64,000 bases of DNA from Glandiceps talaboti (taxonomy: Eukaryota > Hemichordata > Enteropneusta > Spengelidae), in the NCBI RefSeq assembly GCF_964340395.1, contig NC_135556.1, forward strand, positions 9,137,501-9,201,500, in the 5' to 3' direction. The notes below the pieces were generated by a model, which searched no databases, was not told the origin of the DNA, and worked only from the letters and a program-made list of their open reading frames with translations. Position 1 is the first letter of the stretch, and every line of letters begins with the position of its first letter. Of this stretch, positions 36,188-46,600 are shown piece after piece. The translations under genes were made by a program, and so were the position numbers.

Positions 36188-36716
36188 GTTATATTATATA
36201 TGTAACACGATCTGATGTATTTTGGGTTTTTATTTTTTGTTCACTTTTTGATATTTTACTGATAAAAATGCAACATTTTAAAAACCTTGGATAACAAATG
36301 ATTGTTAGCAGTATTTTCACTTGTAAAGTGTCAAGTTTTGAATAAGATAACAAAAATCTGCAGATTATGCATTTTCGCAAGCTAGAACACATATTTCTCG
36401 TGAAGCAACGAAATACCTCTCAGTGGTGCGTCTTGGACGGTGCCGTAAAAGAGGCTGTAGTTTACGACCTCTCAGCGGTGCGTCTTGGACGATGCCGTAA
36501 AAGAGGCTGTGGTTTACGACCTCTCAGCGGTGCGTCTTGGACGGTACCGTAAAAGAGGCTGTGGTTTACGACCTCTCAGCGGTGCGTCTTGGACGGTGCC
36601 GTAAAAGAGGCTGTGGGTTACGACGATGCAGATTATGATGCATAACTGATCACATTTGCTAAGAAAATAAATAAAAACCCCAAATAGAACAGAAGGTGTT
36701 ACGTATAACATAAAGT
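36188..36716. mobile_element. Inverted-end element carrying a 52-bp tandem array
   Basis: The left end has GTAACACGATCTGATGTATT and GGGTTTTTATTT. The right end, reverse-complemented, has GTAACACCTTCTGTTCTATT and GGGTTTTTATTT. Imperfect inverted ends of about 45 bp thus enclose the tandem array at 36413-36625. This resembles non-autonomous elements that carry internal minisatellites. No transposase is seen. Confidence 0.6.
36413..36625. repeat. 52-bp tandem repeat, four copies
   Basis: Unit runs CTCTCAGCGGTGCGTCTTGG, ACGGTGCCGTAAAAGAGGCT, GTGGTTTACGAC, with few substitutions between copies. A single diverged copy lies at 26350-26445. Confidence 0.93.
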
Positions 36717-36847
36717 GGTACATGTGACCGGATGTTAACGAGAGCGAGGTCAGGGAAATACACGTAGACCGTGAAAAATGTAAGTTTTGCCTTTCTCCTC
36801 ACTTTAGTTGATTACATATTAAACATCTTTTGTAGCTGTATATGCGA

Positions 36848-37210
36848 TAAAATCAAATCAAATTGATTTTTGGGTCCTCACCAAAAAAATCAGCGCCCTA
36901 AACGGTAATCATGTTTTCAACCCGTGTCTGGTACTACCTATGGATAATATCGACCACAGATTAACATGTACAACATTATGTCTACATTATCGGTATTTTA
37001 ACAATTTTCAGTGAATACACCGTGGTTGTCTGATCGAAAATTGTACTCCAATAACACCAGTACAGTTTTAACATAGTGTGACAGAACCATGCTTTCGCTC
37101 AAGATTTAAACTTGCCACTACACTACCTACAGACTATACTGACCACTAATTAAAAACATCACAGATTTTCTGTGAATATATCTTTGGTTATTTGACGAAA
37201 AAAACTCAGA
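36848..37210. mobile_element. Interspersed repeat family 3, copy 1
   Basis: Matches 58628-59065 in the same orientation. Shared blocks include AAATTGATTTTTGGGTCC, GTATTTTAACAATTTTCAGT, TTGTCTGATCGAAAA, CTTTCGCTCAAGATTTAAA and TATTGACCACTAATTAA or its variant. The other copy is about 75 bp longer through an internal insertion. Confidence 0.75.
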
Positions 37211-37820
37211 CTGATATAAAGAGCATCCATTTACTTATATACTAAAGACATTCAACATAATGAACGGAACTTTTTTTTTACCGAGGGACAAATTTCTTTA
37301 AATTGAACGGTTGCATACAAACGACACGCTAAAGAGTAGAGCAGTTACTGTAAAAGAGAGATGCATGAACGCTGAAACTTAATCTTTATTTCTTATAATT
37401 TAAAGCGCATGACATGAAAAATAATCACAATGCGCTGTACAACTAACAGGAGAAACAAACAAATATAAAAGACAACAAAAATACACTATTTGAAAAACTG
37501 TTTAAAAAAAAATCGATGCGATGAGTTACAATATCCAGTAACTACGCATACTAGACTATGTGTATAATATATGCATGTCCATGTACGCGCATGTGCAACC
37601 TTAAGTTTGTTCTCTGTTGATGTTTCAGAAACAGTAAATGGTCGTGAAGGAAATTGATTTGGAAATTGTTGAATAATTATTAAATATTTGAAGTGTACGC
37701 ACAGCAGGAAAACAAATCTACGTGCGCAGTTGTTCAAGACCGTATGACAAACTGAACACGCCATCCATTTCGCATGTTGGTGACCTCAATAGCGCCCTCA
37801 ATAGTTCAGAATATGGATAT

Positions 37821-38125
37821 ATAATTACAAACCTTCTCTATAAAAGTCTGTTTTATTTACGTGTCTGAATATTTGAATTTAAAACAGTACAAGAATAAAT
37901 AAACATGGGACCAGTCCCAGATGCAACTATGAGTCTTCATGTAGTTAGTTTGCGAACTAAATATAAGATTTGAGCTATTAAGTATTTAGTTCGCAAACTA
38001 GCTACATGAAGACTCATAGTTGCATCTGGGACTGGTCCCATGTTTATTTATTCTTGTACTGTTTTAAATTCAAATATTCAGACACGTAAATAAAACAGAC
38101 TTTTATAGAGAAAGTTTGTAATTAT
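37821..38125. repeat. 305-bp near-perfect palindrome (143-bp arms)
   Basis: Left arm 37821-37963 and right arm 37983-38125 are reverse complements over 143 bases with only two mismatches and no gaps. The loop is 19 nt. Both arms contain GGGACCAGTCCCAG (or its complement) and GTTTGCGAACTAAATA. There is no coding potential. It may be a very young foldback element or a hairpin-RNA source. Confidence 0.95.
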
Positions 38126-38322
38126 GAATACATATCTTTGAATATTGCACGTCAACTTCAAAACGACGTGTTTTTTGTACTCGGCACCAATAGCAATTAT
38201 TAAGCAGGCTCTCCGACATTAATTATTCACTCACACATAGCGCATACATGGTGAGACATATACACGTGTTATGCATGTAATCTGTGGGATGCATTCCAGG
38301 TGTACATGGTTGTAGCCTGCAT

Positions 38323-38478
38323 GTAGACTTGAGAACGACTACCGCTACACTATTCCGCTATCCTAACTGACATTTTGATTTTAGGAATTTTCGCTACCGT
38401 TGGGAACGGAGCGAAAATAAAATAAAATATCAGTTAGGATAGCGGAATAGTGTAGTAGCGATGGTCGTTCAAGTCTAC
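38323..38478. repeat. 156-bp palindrome
   Basis: Outer arms GTAGACTTGA and TCAAGTCTAC, long middle arms with CTACACTATTCCGCTATCCT facing AGGATAGCGGAATAGTGTAG, and an inner hairpin TTTTCGCTACCGTT facing AACGGAGCGAAAA. It lies about 200 bp from the 305-bp palindrome but is unrelated in sequence. Confidence 0.88.
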
Positions 38479-38951
38479 TGGCTCAGGTTGGGGGAAATTG
38501 GGTTAATAAGGAGATCCTGCCTTACGATCACACAAGTACATTTACGTCATGTATTGACTAGTTATACACAGTCGCCGAAGGATTCAACACCTATACGTTT
38601 GACGATGTTTTGTGAATAGCCGTAATTGTTAAATTGATGCGAATATTTTGTACAAGCACCAACCAATAGTTAGATAGCATACGTCGTGTCGCTCCACCCT
38701 CAGTGACATTGCAAAGTTACTAAAAATGTAAAGGCGCTCCAGTTTACTTAACTTGTATGCCCATACATATTACATTAAGCTTGTTTATATTGTCTCCAAG
38801 CACCACACCATGTAGTCTACGAGTCCTACAACACGTATACTCAGTGTGACATATACACAATTACTATGTGTTGGGTTCTCTTATTGTCTTGATTAAGTTT
38901 CATTACGGACATAATGGGAACGATATTAGCTGACGACATACATCCACTTAC

Positions 38952-39432
38952 AAATGTAGGCCAGAACTTTACAGTCGACGAACAGATAGAAGCGGCAGAC
39001 TCAGACTCACATGTACCAGAACAACACGCTGTAAGCAATCATTAATTCACCTTGCAGCAACCAACCAACCAACCAACCAACCAACCAACCATCAGACAGA
39101 CAGACAGACAGACCTCGACTGTAGCCCTACATCCTCGCATGTTTAGCTGTGGCCTCTCTTTTCGAGTTGTTGTTCTTTTATCCTGATTATGTAGGCATTT
39201 TGATTGTAAAGGCCTTGCTTTTATGTACCCATTTTTATTTGGTTTTATTTACTCGTTTATACAATAAACTTTTTATGGCAGATACTGAAATTTCATGATA
39301 AAGATCAATAAAGTTTGATTGTGTTGTGTTGTACCTCTCTGATATTCACGGTACTTGTACGTGACTAGCCCAGAGACTTGACTATCTGGCTTGAATATTA
39401 ATTTCACTCGGTAAAAAATATCCAGGAAGTTA
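38952..39432 (-). CDS. Weak candidate: two phase-compatible exons, Cys-rich
   Basis: Exon A 39335-39432 lies between TTTCTCTTAG and GTACAA and ends in phase 1. Exon B 38952-39028 lies between TTGCTTACAG and GTAAGT and opens in the matching phase. Joined, they stay open and read YREYQRACCSGTCESESAAS, with a C-x-G-x-C motif like that of cystine-knot proteins. No start exon, stop or homologue was identified. Chance remains a real possibility. Confidence 0.2.
39058..39112. repeat. (CAAC)n-(CAGA)n microsatellite
   Basis: About seven CAAC units followed by about six CAGA units. Confidence 0.9.
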
Positions 39433-40204
39433 CTAAGAGAAAATGATAAGAAATCACACAACAACAAGAAATTATCTTTAAAGAATAAAATATAAACGTT
39501 TTGCCAGAATATGTATCACGCGAGTAGTAGACTGATAGTCTAGTCTCTCGGCAACGCTCATAAATGCATTGAATTTGTCTTAGTATTCAAATCCTTTCCC
39601 TAGGGGTACACCATTTGGGGGGGGGGGTGGATTTCGTAAAAAATGTCGTCGGCCAAACGTGAAAAAAAAATTGAAAATTTAAGACAGAAGAAACTCATAT
39701 GCTTCCCGGGTGTATGCTAAAAATTAAATTCCCGGATAATTTTGTGTATGTGCTGAGTGGAGGGGTGGCTGCATCTAAACTTGTAAAGGCTCTTGTCAAA
39801 GTTTTACTACTAACTGTTGGCAAATGCCGAAACAAAACAAGACACTACCACCAAATCAAACTGAGTTTAATGACGACCTGTAATTTCTCAATTTTTTTAA
39901 TGTCATGGCCTGCACAATTATACTATGCAAATATTCCTCTGTGTTAGTTTTCTAAATTCAAACTCTGATTGTGACCAGGAGTTATTACTTCGACATGTCA
40001 AAATAACACCGTCGCGTAAAGCAATCTTCTTTGGCTTTCAATTTCAAAAAAATATCCAGGGGCGGGAGGGGGGGGGGGGTCTCATATCCCCTCCCCCACT
40101 GTACTCTCTCATACTTTGATTCACTTTTCACCATCTTTTGTCCAATTTTTACCATTGAAATAAGCTAAATCCATCATGGAAACTCAATTTCGAGAATAAA
40201 AGGT

Positions 40205-40250
40205 TGCATGTATGTATGTATGTATGTATGTATGTATGTATGTATGTATA
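40205..40250. repeat. (TGTA)n microsatellite
   Basis: About 11 TGTA units upstream of the first oxidase gene. Confidence 0.9.
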
Positions 40251-40569
40251 CAACCATCAAGTAATTTGAAAAATGTTGATCGATAGACACTTGACTGGGG
40301 TTACCAATCCTCAGCGACGCGAGGACAATGAACAAATTTAAAAAAACATACATGTCGAGAAAAAAATTGCTTTACTTCTTGTATGCAACCTCGTTGATCA
40401 TTCAAATAAAATTGCTGACACAGGGGCCGAAGAAAATGATAATGGATCCAATTCTCCCAGCCCTCCCGGAAATTAAATGGTTTATCCCAAATAAAGTTTA
40501 TATAGTTACGTAATAACCAATACTAATATTTACATTCCAAATTGACATTGGCTGTCTTTGTGGGACAAT

Positions 40570-42207
40570 ATGGTTACGGTCAAACTTTCTCTGGTACAGT
40601 GCCTCGCAACGGTAATCGTTCTCCTCGTCGATTCCGTGGCTTGTCAGGACTACATAGATACCGAAGTATTAATCCTTGGTGGGGGTATTAGTGGTATTGC
40701 TGCTGCTCAAACTCTACACAGCAATGGTATACAAGACTTTATCATATTGGAAGGTGACGATGACATTGGTGGACGAGTCAAGTCTATGGACTTCGATGGA
40801 GCGAGAATCAACCTCGGTGCTAATTGGATACACTTTGGCAACACGTCCACAAATTCCATCTGGCAGCTGAAAGAAAAATACAATATTATGGGTAAACATT
40901 CTGATTACGATGATCTTATAATATTGGACAGTGCTGGCAATAATGTGACCGACTATGCAGATGTGTATTGGGAACTGTTAGAAAATGCTACAGCTAGCGA
41001 CGATGTCAATAGCATTCTCGAACGTATACAACAGGGCGTTGTCCCAGATATGTCAGTACGATCTGTTTGGAAGATTGGCGGTTGGTCACCAAGATCTCCA
41101 ATCGCCAAAGTTGTTGAATATTTTGAGCATGATGCCGAGTTTGCAGAGCCACCCGAAGTAACTTCATTTCAAAGTACTCATGCAGTGGCTGACGAACTTT
41201 ACGAAGGAGGGGGCGATTATTTTATCACAGATTCTCGTGGATTTGATGTCATCGTGAAAAACATGGCAGATGAGTTTCTTGAAGAAAATGACGCTCGTCT
41301 CAAGCTTAACCACATCGTCAAAAAGATCGCCTGGAATGGCGACAATGTCATTGTTACAACTCAAAATGGAACAACATTTAGAGCTGACTTTGCACTATGT
41401 ACATTCAGCATTGGTGTCCTAGAAAACGACGTCGTTGACTTTGTACCAGACTTACCCTATTGGAAAACAGAGGTTATATATCAGTTCCATATGGCTTGGT
41501 TTACGAAAATTTTCATTAAATTTGCAGAAGATGTGGAGCAATTCTGGCCTGAGGAAGAGTGGGTGTTGGTTGCTGATGAAAGACGGGGATATTATCCTGT
41601 CTGGGGTAATCTCATAGCACCTGGTTTGCTACCCACATCAGAGAAAATGATGTTGATTATCGTAACTGGTGAAGAATCTAAACGAATTGAAAATCAACCC
41701 GACGAGGAGACACAAGACGAAGTAATGTCTGTCCTGCGTGGTTTATTCGGTGAAACTATTCCTGATCCAACACATATCCACATTAGTAAATGGGGAACTG
41801 ATCCACTGCAGTTCGGTGCCTACAGCAACTGGCCAGTAGAAGTATCACTGGAAAGTTTTCGACGATTGCAAGCCGCGGTTGGGAAATTGTATTTTGCAGG
41901 AGAAGCAACACATGAACGGTACAACGGGTATCTCCAGGGTGGTTTACTGTCTGGGCAGGATAGAGCTAATGAAATCATCAATTGCATAAATGGAAATTGT
42001 ATTGAATTCATCGTTACAGAGCAGAAGCCAGGTTGTACTTATGAACTAGCCATAAACCATAACAGTAATGCAACCGTTGATGATGGTACTTGTGTATTCG
42101 GAAGTAAATCGGGCACGGCTGCACGCTTGAAAGGCAGCACCCTTTTCAAAGTTGTTTCCATTTTCATTTTCATCTTCCTCAACGTTCATGAAGTGCTCAG
42201 CACATAG
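40570..42207 (+). CDS. Secreted flavin polyamine oxidase, copy 1, probably GPI-anchored
   Basis: Single-exon 545 aa FAD amine oxidase. The first ATG is at 40570. Residues 1-24 are a signal peptide (LATVIVLLVDSVAC). The Rossmann motif is GGGISG (37-42) with the ribose-binding Glu at IILEG and GGR at 67-69. GANWIH (83-88) has His where maize PAO has Glu62, as in animal PAOX and SMOX. FTKIFIKF carries the Lys expected near FAD N5, and FAGEATHERYNGYLQGGLLSG closes the FAD site. Overall it resembles maize-type apoplastic oxidases, with EFAEPPEVTS and RRGYYPVWG motifs. After the catalytic domain comes a GCTYELAINHN and DDGTC cysteine motif, then a hydrophobic C-terminus (FKVVSIFIFIFLNV) typical of a GPI signal. 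Expected to oxidise spermine or spermidine outside the cell and release H2O2. Confidence 0.93.
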   Translation: MVTVKLSLVQCLATVIVLLVDSVACQDYIDTEVLILGGGISGIAAAQTLHSNGIQDFIILEGDDDIGGRVKSMDFDGARINLGANWIHFGNTSTNSIWQLKEKYNIMGKHSDYDDLIILDSAGNNVTDYADVYWELLENATASDDVNSILERIQQGVVPDMSVRSVWKIGGWSPRSPIAKVVEYFEHDAEFAEPPEVTSFQSTHAVADELYEGGGDYFITDSRGFDVIVKNMADEFLEENDARLKLNHIVKKIAWNGDNVIVTTQNGTTFRADFALCTFSIGVLENDVVDFVPDLPYWKTEVIYQFHMAWFTKIFIKFAEDVEQFWPEEEWVLVADERRGYYPVWGNLIAPGLLPTSEKMMLIIVTGEESKRIENQPDEETQDEVMSVLRGLFGETIPDPTHIHISKWGTDPLQFGAYSNWPVEVSLESFRRLQAAVGKLYFAGEATHERYNGYLQGGLLSGQDRANEIINCINGNCIEFIVTEQKPGCTYELAINHNSNATVDDGTCVFGSKSGTAARLKGSTLFKVVSIFIFIFLNVHEVLST

Positions 42208-42696
42208 TTACGGTACTTGCTAGAGTTTTGGACGACATGGCGGCAGGTTGATTATCGCTGGGAGTTACGTCAGTACACTTAAGCTTCTCGGGTTTGGGTT
42301 TGGGGATTTCCCCCATCGGACTGATACATAACCGATACTGTGAGATAGGATTCCACGTTTACAACAGACTGTTCGTATGCATAGCTGTTAGACTTGTCTG
42401 TAGGTCTGTGGTAACAACATGTATTACTAGAAAACTCTGCAACAACTCAATAGTAGACCAAAGTTGGATTTATAGAACTTTTAATACCTTCGTGTAGGGT
42501 CTGGTTACATTAGCTGCAATAATTGTAGCATTAATGTTTGATATTTAGCTGTGATTTTTGAATAGTTCCTTTTAAAAAAAATCGTTTTATCGAGTTAGCC
42601 TGAACGATCAAGCAACTTAACTCAACTGAACTCATAGTTTATTCGCTAATGTATATATAAAAACAAATCAGAAATGCTGTTGGCTCTTACGCTAAA

Positions 42697-42702
42697 AATA
42701 AA
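42697..42702 (+). terminator. Candidate polyadenylation signal of oxidase copy 1
   Basis: AATAAA about 490 bp after the stop codon; the position is plausible but unproven. Confidence 0.35.
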
Positions 42703-43812
42703 ATAATAGTCGTTAAATGCAACATTCAACAGACAGTTACCAGTCAAATACAAACATTCAATAAGTTACCAATTAAATACAAACACTCAAATATAAACAC
42801 TAACAATAAAAGTGCGTAGAATTACGAGCATCTGGCTAGAGGGTCCTTCCCATTTAGTTGGCAGACTGCTGACGTGTAAAAACTTTTTTTCTGTGACGTT
42901 CTGATTTAGCCCTATACATGCTATAAGTGAACGATAACGTTTCCCTGATGGTATAAGCGAGAACTGATCGTTTGCCGGATCGGAAGAATCGGAAAGAATC
43001 GATTTCGTTTTCTTTTGCATCCTAGACCTGTAAATAACATCTAAATGAGGCAGATTTACACCAATAATGTACTCTGCTTAACGTATCACATGGTTTAGGC
43101 GTTCTTTCCGCTTTAATATACATATTCAAGTGGGGTAGCGAGTGTGATTACATAAGCGGATCAACGACTGAACCTTTCAGACTATTCCGGAGTTTGCTAT
43201 CAAAATTAATGCTTCAATTTCAACTTTACAAATTCAAATAGACGGCATGGTGCGAATTGGCATCGCACAGTCGGGTTGAATTTTCTGCTAAATTATACAT
43301 TGCCTGCCAAACTATCGGCCTTTTCCTAATGTCAACAACATAAGTGTAGAGTTAGTTTTGCGTTTAAGCGACGGGATGGAAAAGATACTAAAAAGCTATT
43401 AAAAGCTACCCCCCCCCCCCCATTACTCAAAATCTATACTAACGCTACAAGTATTGTTAGACCACTATAGCGATCTTAGTGCAGCTATGTTTACATTTGC
43501 CAGTTAGGTCAAGGGGGTAATCTGGATTGATGCCTTTAAGTACATGTTTTATGATCACTGTACATGTTACTAAGCAAGACATTCCATAACTACATAAGCT
43601 ATTGTTTGGTTCATAAAATGTTGCTGTCAACATTTTGTCACCCACAAACTTGGTTGACTTTTTCAAATACATAACTCTGGCTCATAGTCTTATAAACTTA
43701 GTCGTGGCGTTTGATATTTGTGAAAGAAATAACGGTATGGTACTTGTTTAATACGAGAGAGAGATGGGGAAGGTGGGAAAGTGGGAGAGGGGAGGGGAGG
43801 GAGAGAGGGAGA

Positions 43813-43857
43813 CTGTATGTATGTATGTATGTATGTATGTATGTATGTATGTATGTA

Positions 43858-43916
<59 letters not shown>

Positions 43917-43995
43917 ATGTATGTATGTATGTATGTATGTATGTATGTATGTATGTATGTCCGTCCGTCCGTCCGTCCGTCCGTCTGTCTGTCTC
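43813..43995. repeat. Compound (TGTA)n-(TGTC)n-(TGTA)n-(CGTC)n microsatellite
   Basis: Four adjoining tetranucleotide blocks. The open frames on both strands are repeat translations. Confidence 0.95.
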
Positions 43996-44084
43996 TGACA
44001 GATATACTATTTTGGTAACTGATGAGGGTGTGTTTTTCTGCCTGTTTGTGTGTCTGTATATATCTTTGTATACACGATATCTAA

Positions 44085-44290
44085 AATAATATACTGACTG
44101 GATCAAAATGAAATTTGACACCACTTTCCTATCGCTATGCATTGATTGAGTTAAATGCACATCAATAAGACTGATAACAATATTTGAAAAACAAATCCTG
44201 TCTATATACACGATAACTATATTAAGCATTATACTGGATGGATCAGAATGAAATTTGACGCCTATACTTTCCTATAGGTATGACTAGATC
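44085..44290. repeat. Diverged tandem duplication of about 140 bp
   Basis: ACTGACTGGATCAAAATGAA then ATTTGACACC near 44090 is repeated as ACTGGATGGATCAGAATGAA then ATTTGACGCC near 44231, each followed by TTTCCTAT. It directly follows the compound microsatellite and may be the flank of a microsatellite-bearing element. Confidence 0.6.
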
Positions 44291-44721
44291 CGATTAACGT
44301 TAGACAGAAATCTGTGAATATTGTAAGACTTGCAAGCTTATTTTGGCCAAACTTGAAAATAATCTGCCTGTGTCTTTTAAGGTATTTTCCAAAGCAGACC
44401 AAAAATAACGACAAGCATGTCCATCTTAAAAATTATATGTGTTGACCAAAATTAAATACTTGCATACTAAGTAGAATATTTTGAATATTTTATCTTTATC
44501 GTAGCTAAATGCAAGACAGCTAGCTAAAAGATGCTAACTGTGGCAATCGTGAAATGCAGAAGTGAAGGTATCTAATTGAGAAAATAACTGAATAGATGCA
44601 AAAAATCTATATGGAGACGATCTGATTGGCAGAAACTAAGAATGAACATAAATCTGATTGGCAGAAGTTATATTAAAGAGAATATGATTGGACGGAACGA
44701 AAATGTAGGTGTACAATACCA

Positions 44722-44907
44722 ATGGAAAAAAAGGAAACTGCAGCAGTACAATTACACATAGACATGCACCTAATACTCGACACTGTACTTGGATCTTCGC
44801 CCGGGAACTGTGCTGAGTCTGACGGTTGCGGAACAAAACACGATATGGTAGTACCTGTTGGGCGTAAACGCCCTCGATGTGCACCTTCAGTGCTATGCGA
44901 CCTTTAA
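44722..44907 (+). CDS. Small ORF of 61 codons downstream of clustered CCAAT boxes
   Basis: Begins at ATG and ends in TAA. It encodes an acidic-then-basic peptide with an NLS-like GRKRPR. Three ATTGG motifs occur within 100 bp upstream. No homologue is recognised and the length is within chance expectation, so this is only a candidate. Confidence 0.2.
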   Translation: MEKKETAAVQLHIDMHLILDTVLGSSPGNCAESDGCGTKHDMVVPVGRKRPRCAPSVLCDL

Positions 44908-45382
44908 TATCAGAAGAAAGTACGACGGTGTAGCAGCTAGACTACCGCCCCCTTACGGTCGGAAGATGCGCCTCCAATTGTACCTTTTAGGGTATTATCT
45001 CCGACCATTAATTTATGTCATTTTACCTTTTTGACTCGAAGGTATTTGTGGTTAAAAATCGATCTTTTAACAGGGTTCCTTCATTTTATCCACGTAATTT
45101 ATCATGATTGACTGTGACTTGAATTCAGATTGGGCGAAAAGGGGAGGAGCAACGTCGCAAAACCAATAGCCTTTTTACGGTGGCCTTGGGTTTGAGCAAT
45201 AGCGCAGCAGAAATTTGTACTGTGGCTTGCGACAATGTATGGGGATGCAAGCATAATGAATAGCCCAGGGAATTGTCGTTGGCATTCTAGTAATAAGAAT
45301 CCTCTCCCATTGAATTAGAAATTTAAAACAAAAGACAAATTTCTCTAGGCTAGGAAACGGGGACGAGTTTTTGTGAAAAGAG

Positions 45383-45490
<108 letters not shown>

Positions 45491-46600
45491 AGCGTGAGAC
45501 CATGGAGGTATAATGGGAGGCTCTCCTTATACCCCCATGGTGAGACTAAGTGATCCTGAATCGAACATACAATGAAAACAAGAACTCGCAAATTGCGTTT
45601 GCGTTGTTTGCTCTCCCCACGTATCACACGCATTTATTCAGCCCCCCTTACATTTCATAAATAGTGCAATTCAGGGTTGTTTCAGTTCATGGATGTACTA
45701 CAATCTTCTTGATGAAGTTATTACAGTCGGAACAAAATAGGCTAGACAGAAAAAACAAACAAGAATCATGAAACAGTACCGACGTTAACAGTTGAAATCA
45801 TGAAGGTCTGTCTGAAAAGGAACAGAACTACTATAATCATTATAATGATTTAAATGTCTGACCGTGGGTGTTAGCAACCGAGATTGAACACATCGGCCTT
45901 TCAACACCCTTTATATAACTGTAACACTTGTTACACCTGTTAGCATACATTGACCAATCACGCATTAGCGCCTGTCGCAACTGCACTTTACAAATTTATT
46001 CACATAACGAACAGATAGCAATTATCTGCTAACTTTTGAAACGCAGATAATTATTCATTCTCATGTACCAAAAGCTAAATTGTGACAGTGTATCTGATCT
46101 GAGATCAAATGCGATTCACTTACACACAAAACCTTGCTTGCTATTGATACAATCACAGGCAAGTAACAATGGACAGTAAACCACCACTTACTATGGGGGA
46201 CAAAAGAGTCGTTACATCATAGACAATGATGAAGGTTCCCAGTCCTACATTGATATGTATTCATGTACATGTGCAGTCATTGATAGACTGAAACAATTGA
46301 ATTGAGGCGTATTTCTATACCAACTTTACGTATGCAAAGAAGAACCACAGTGTCATGTCATCTAACAATAGATTTGAAGGGAAGTCCTCTCCAAGACCTA
46401 TGATCTAACGTTCTTTTGAAGTTACTTTAAACTATAAAGAATATGCATATTACTTGACCATTCGCATTGGAAATATCGGTGGTGATATTTCTGTGAATAT
46501 AATGCGATACACGTAATTACGTCATGACCAATACCAGTCAGAAAGTGACACTCCCAGCTCACAGTGGCAGTGTGGCAATTGGCTGTGTTTGAGGAACAAT

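Larger units (their letters stand above)
35832..40569. other. Repeat-rich region between TPR cluster and first oxidase gene
   Basis: No firm gene. It holds, in order, the inverted-end element with a 52-bp array (36188-36716), one copy of an interspersed repeat (36848-37210), a 305-bp palindrome (37821-38125), a 156-bp palindrome (38323-38478), a weak two-exon candidate (38952-39432, minus), and microsatellites at 39058-39112 and 40205-40250. Confidence 0.6.

Noticed and set aside
37486-37764. 92-codon minus-strand ORF
   Set aside because: No motif, and it borders repeat DNA.
41164-42011. Antisense frames within the oxidase genes
   Set aside because: Shadows of the strongly supported sense coding sequence; the same shadows occur in both copies.
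42787-43020. 77-codon minus-strand ATG ORF between the oxidase genes
   Set aside because: Natural-looking composition but no homology, no promoter and no splice context; kept only as a remark.
43690-44229. 179-codon frame with Thr-Asp-Arg-Gln repeats
   Set aside because: Created by the TGTA/TGTC compound microsatellite; the unique ends show no family signature.
45493-45535. Small palindrome CCATGGAGGTATA facing TATACCCCCATGG
   Set aside because: Arms of about 13 bp with mismatches next to a (TA)n tract; not distinctive enough for a separate finding.
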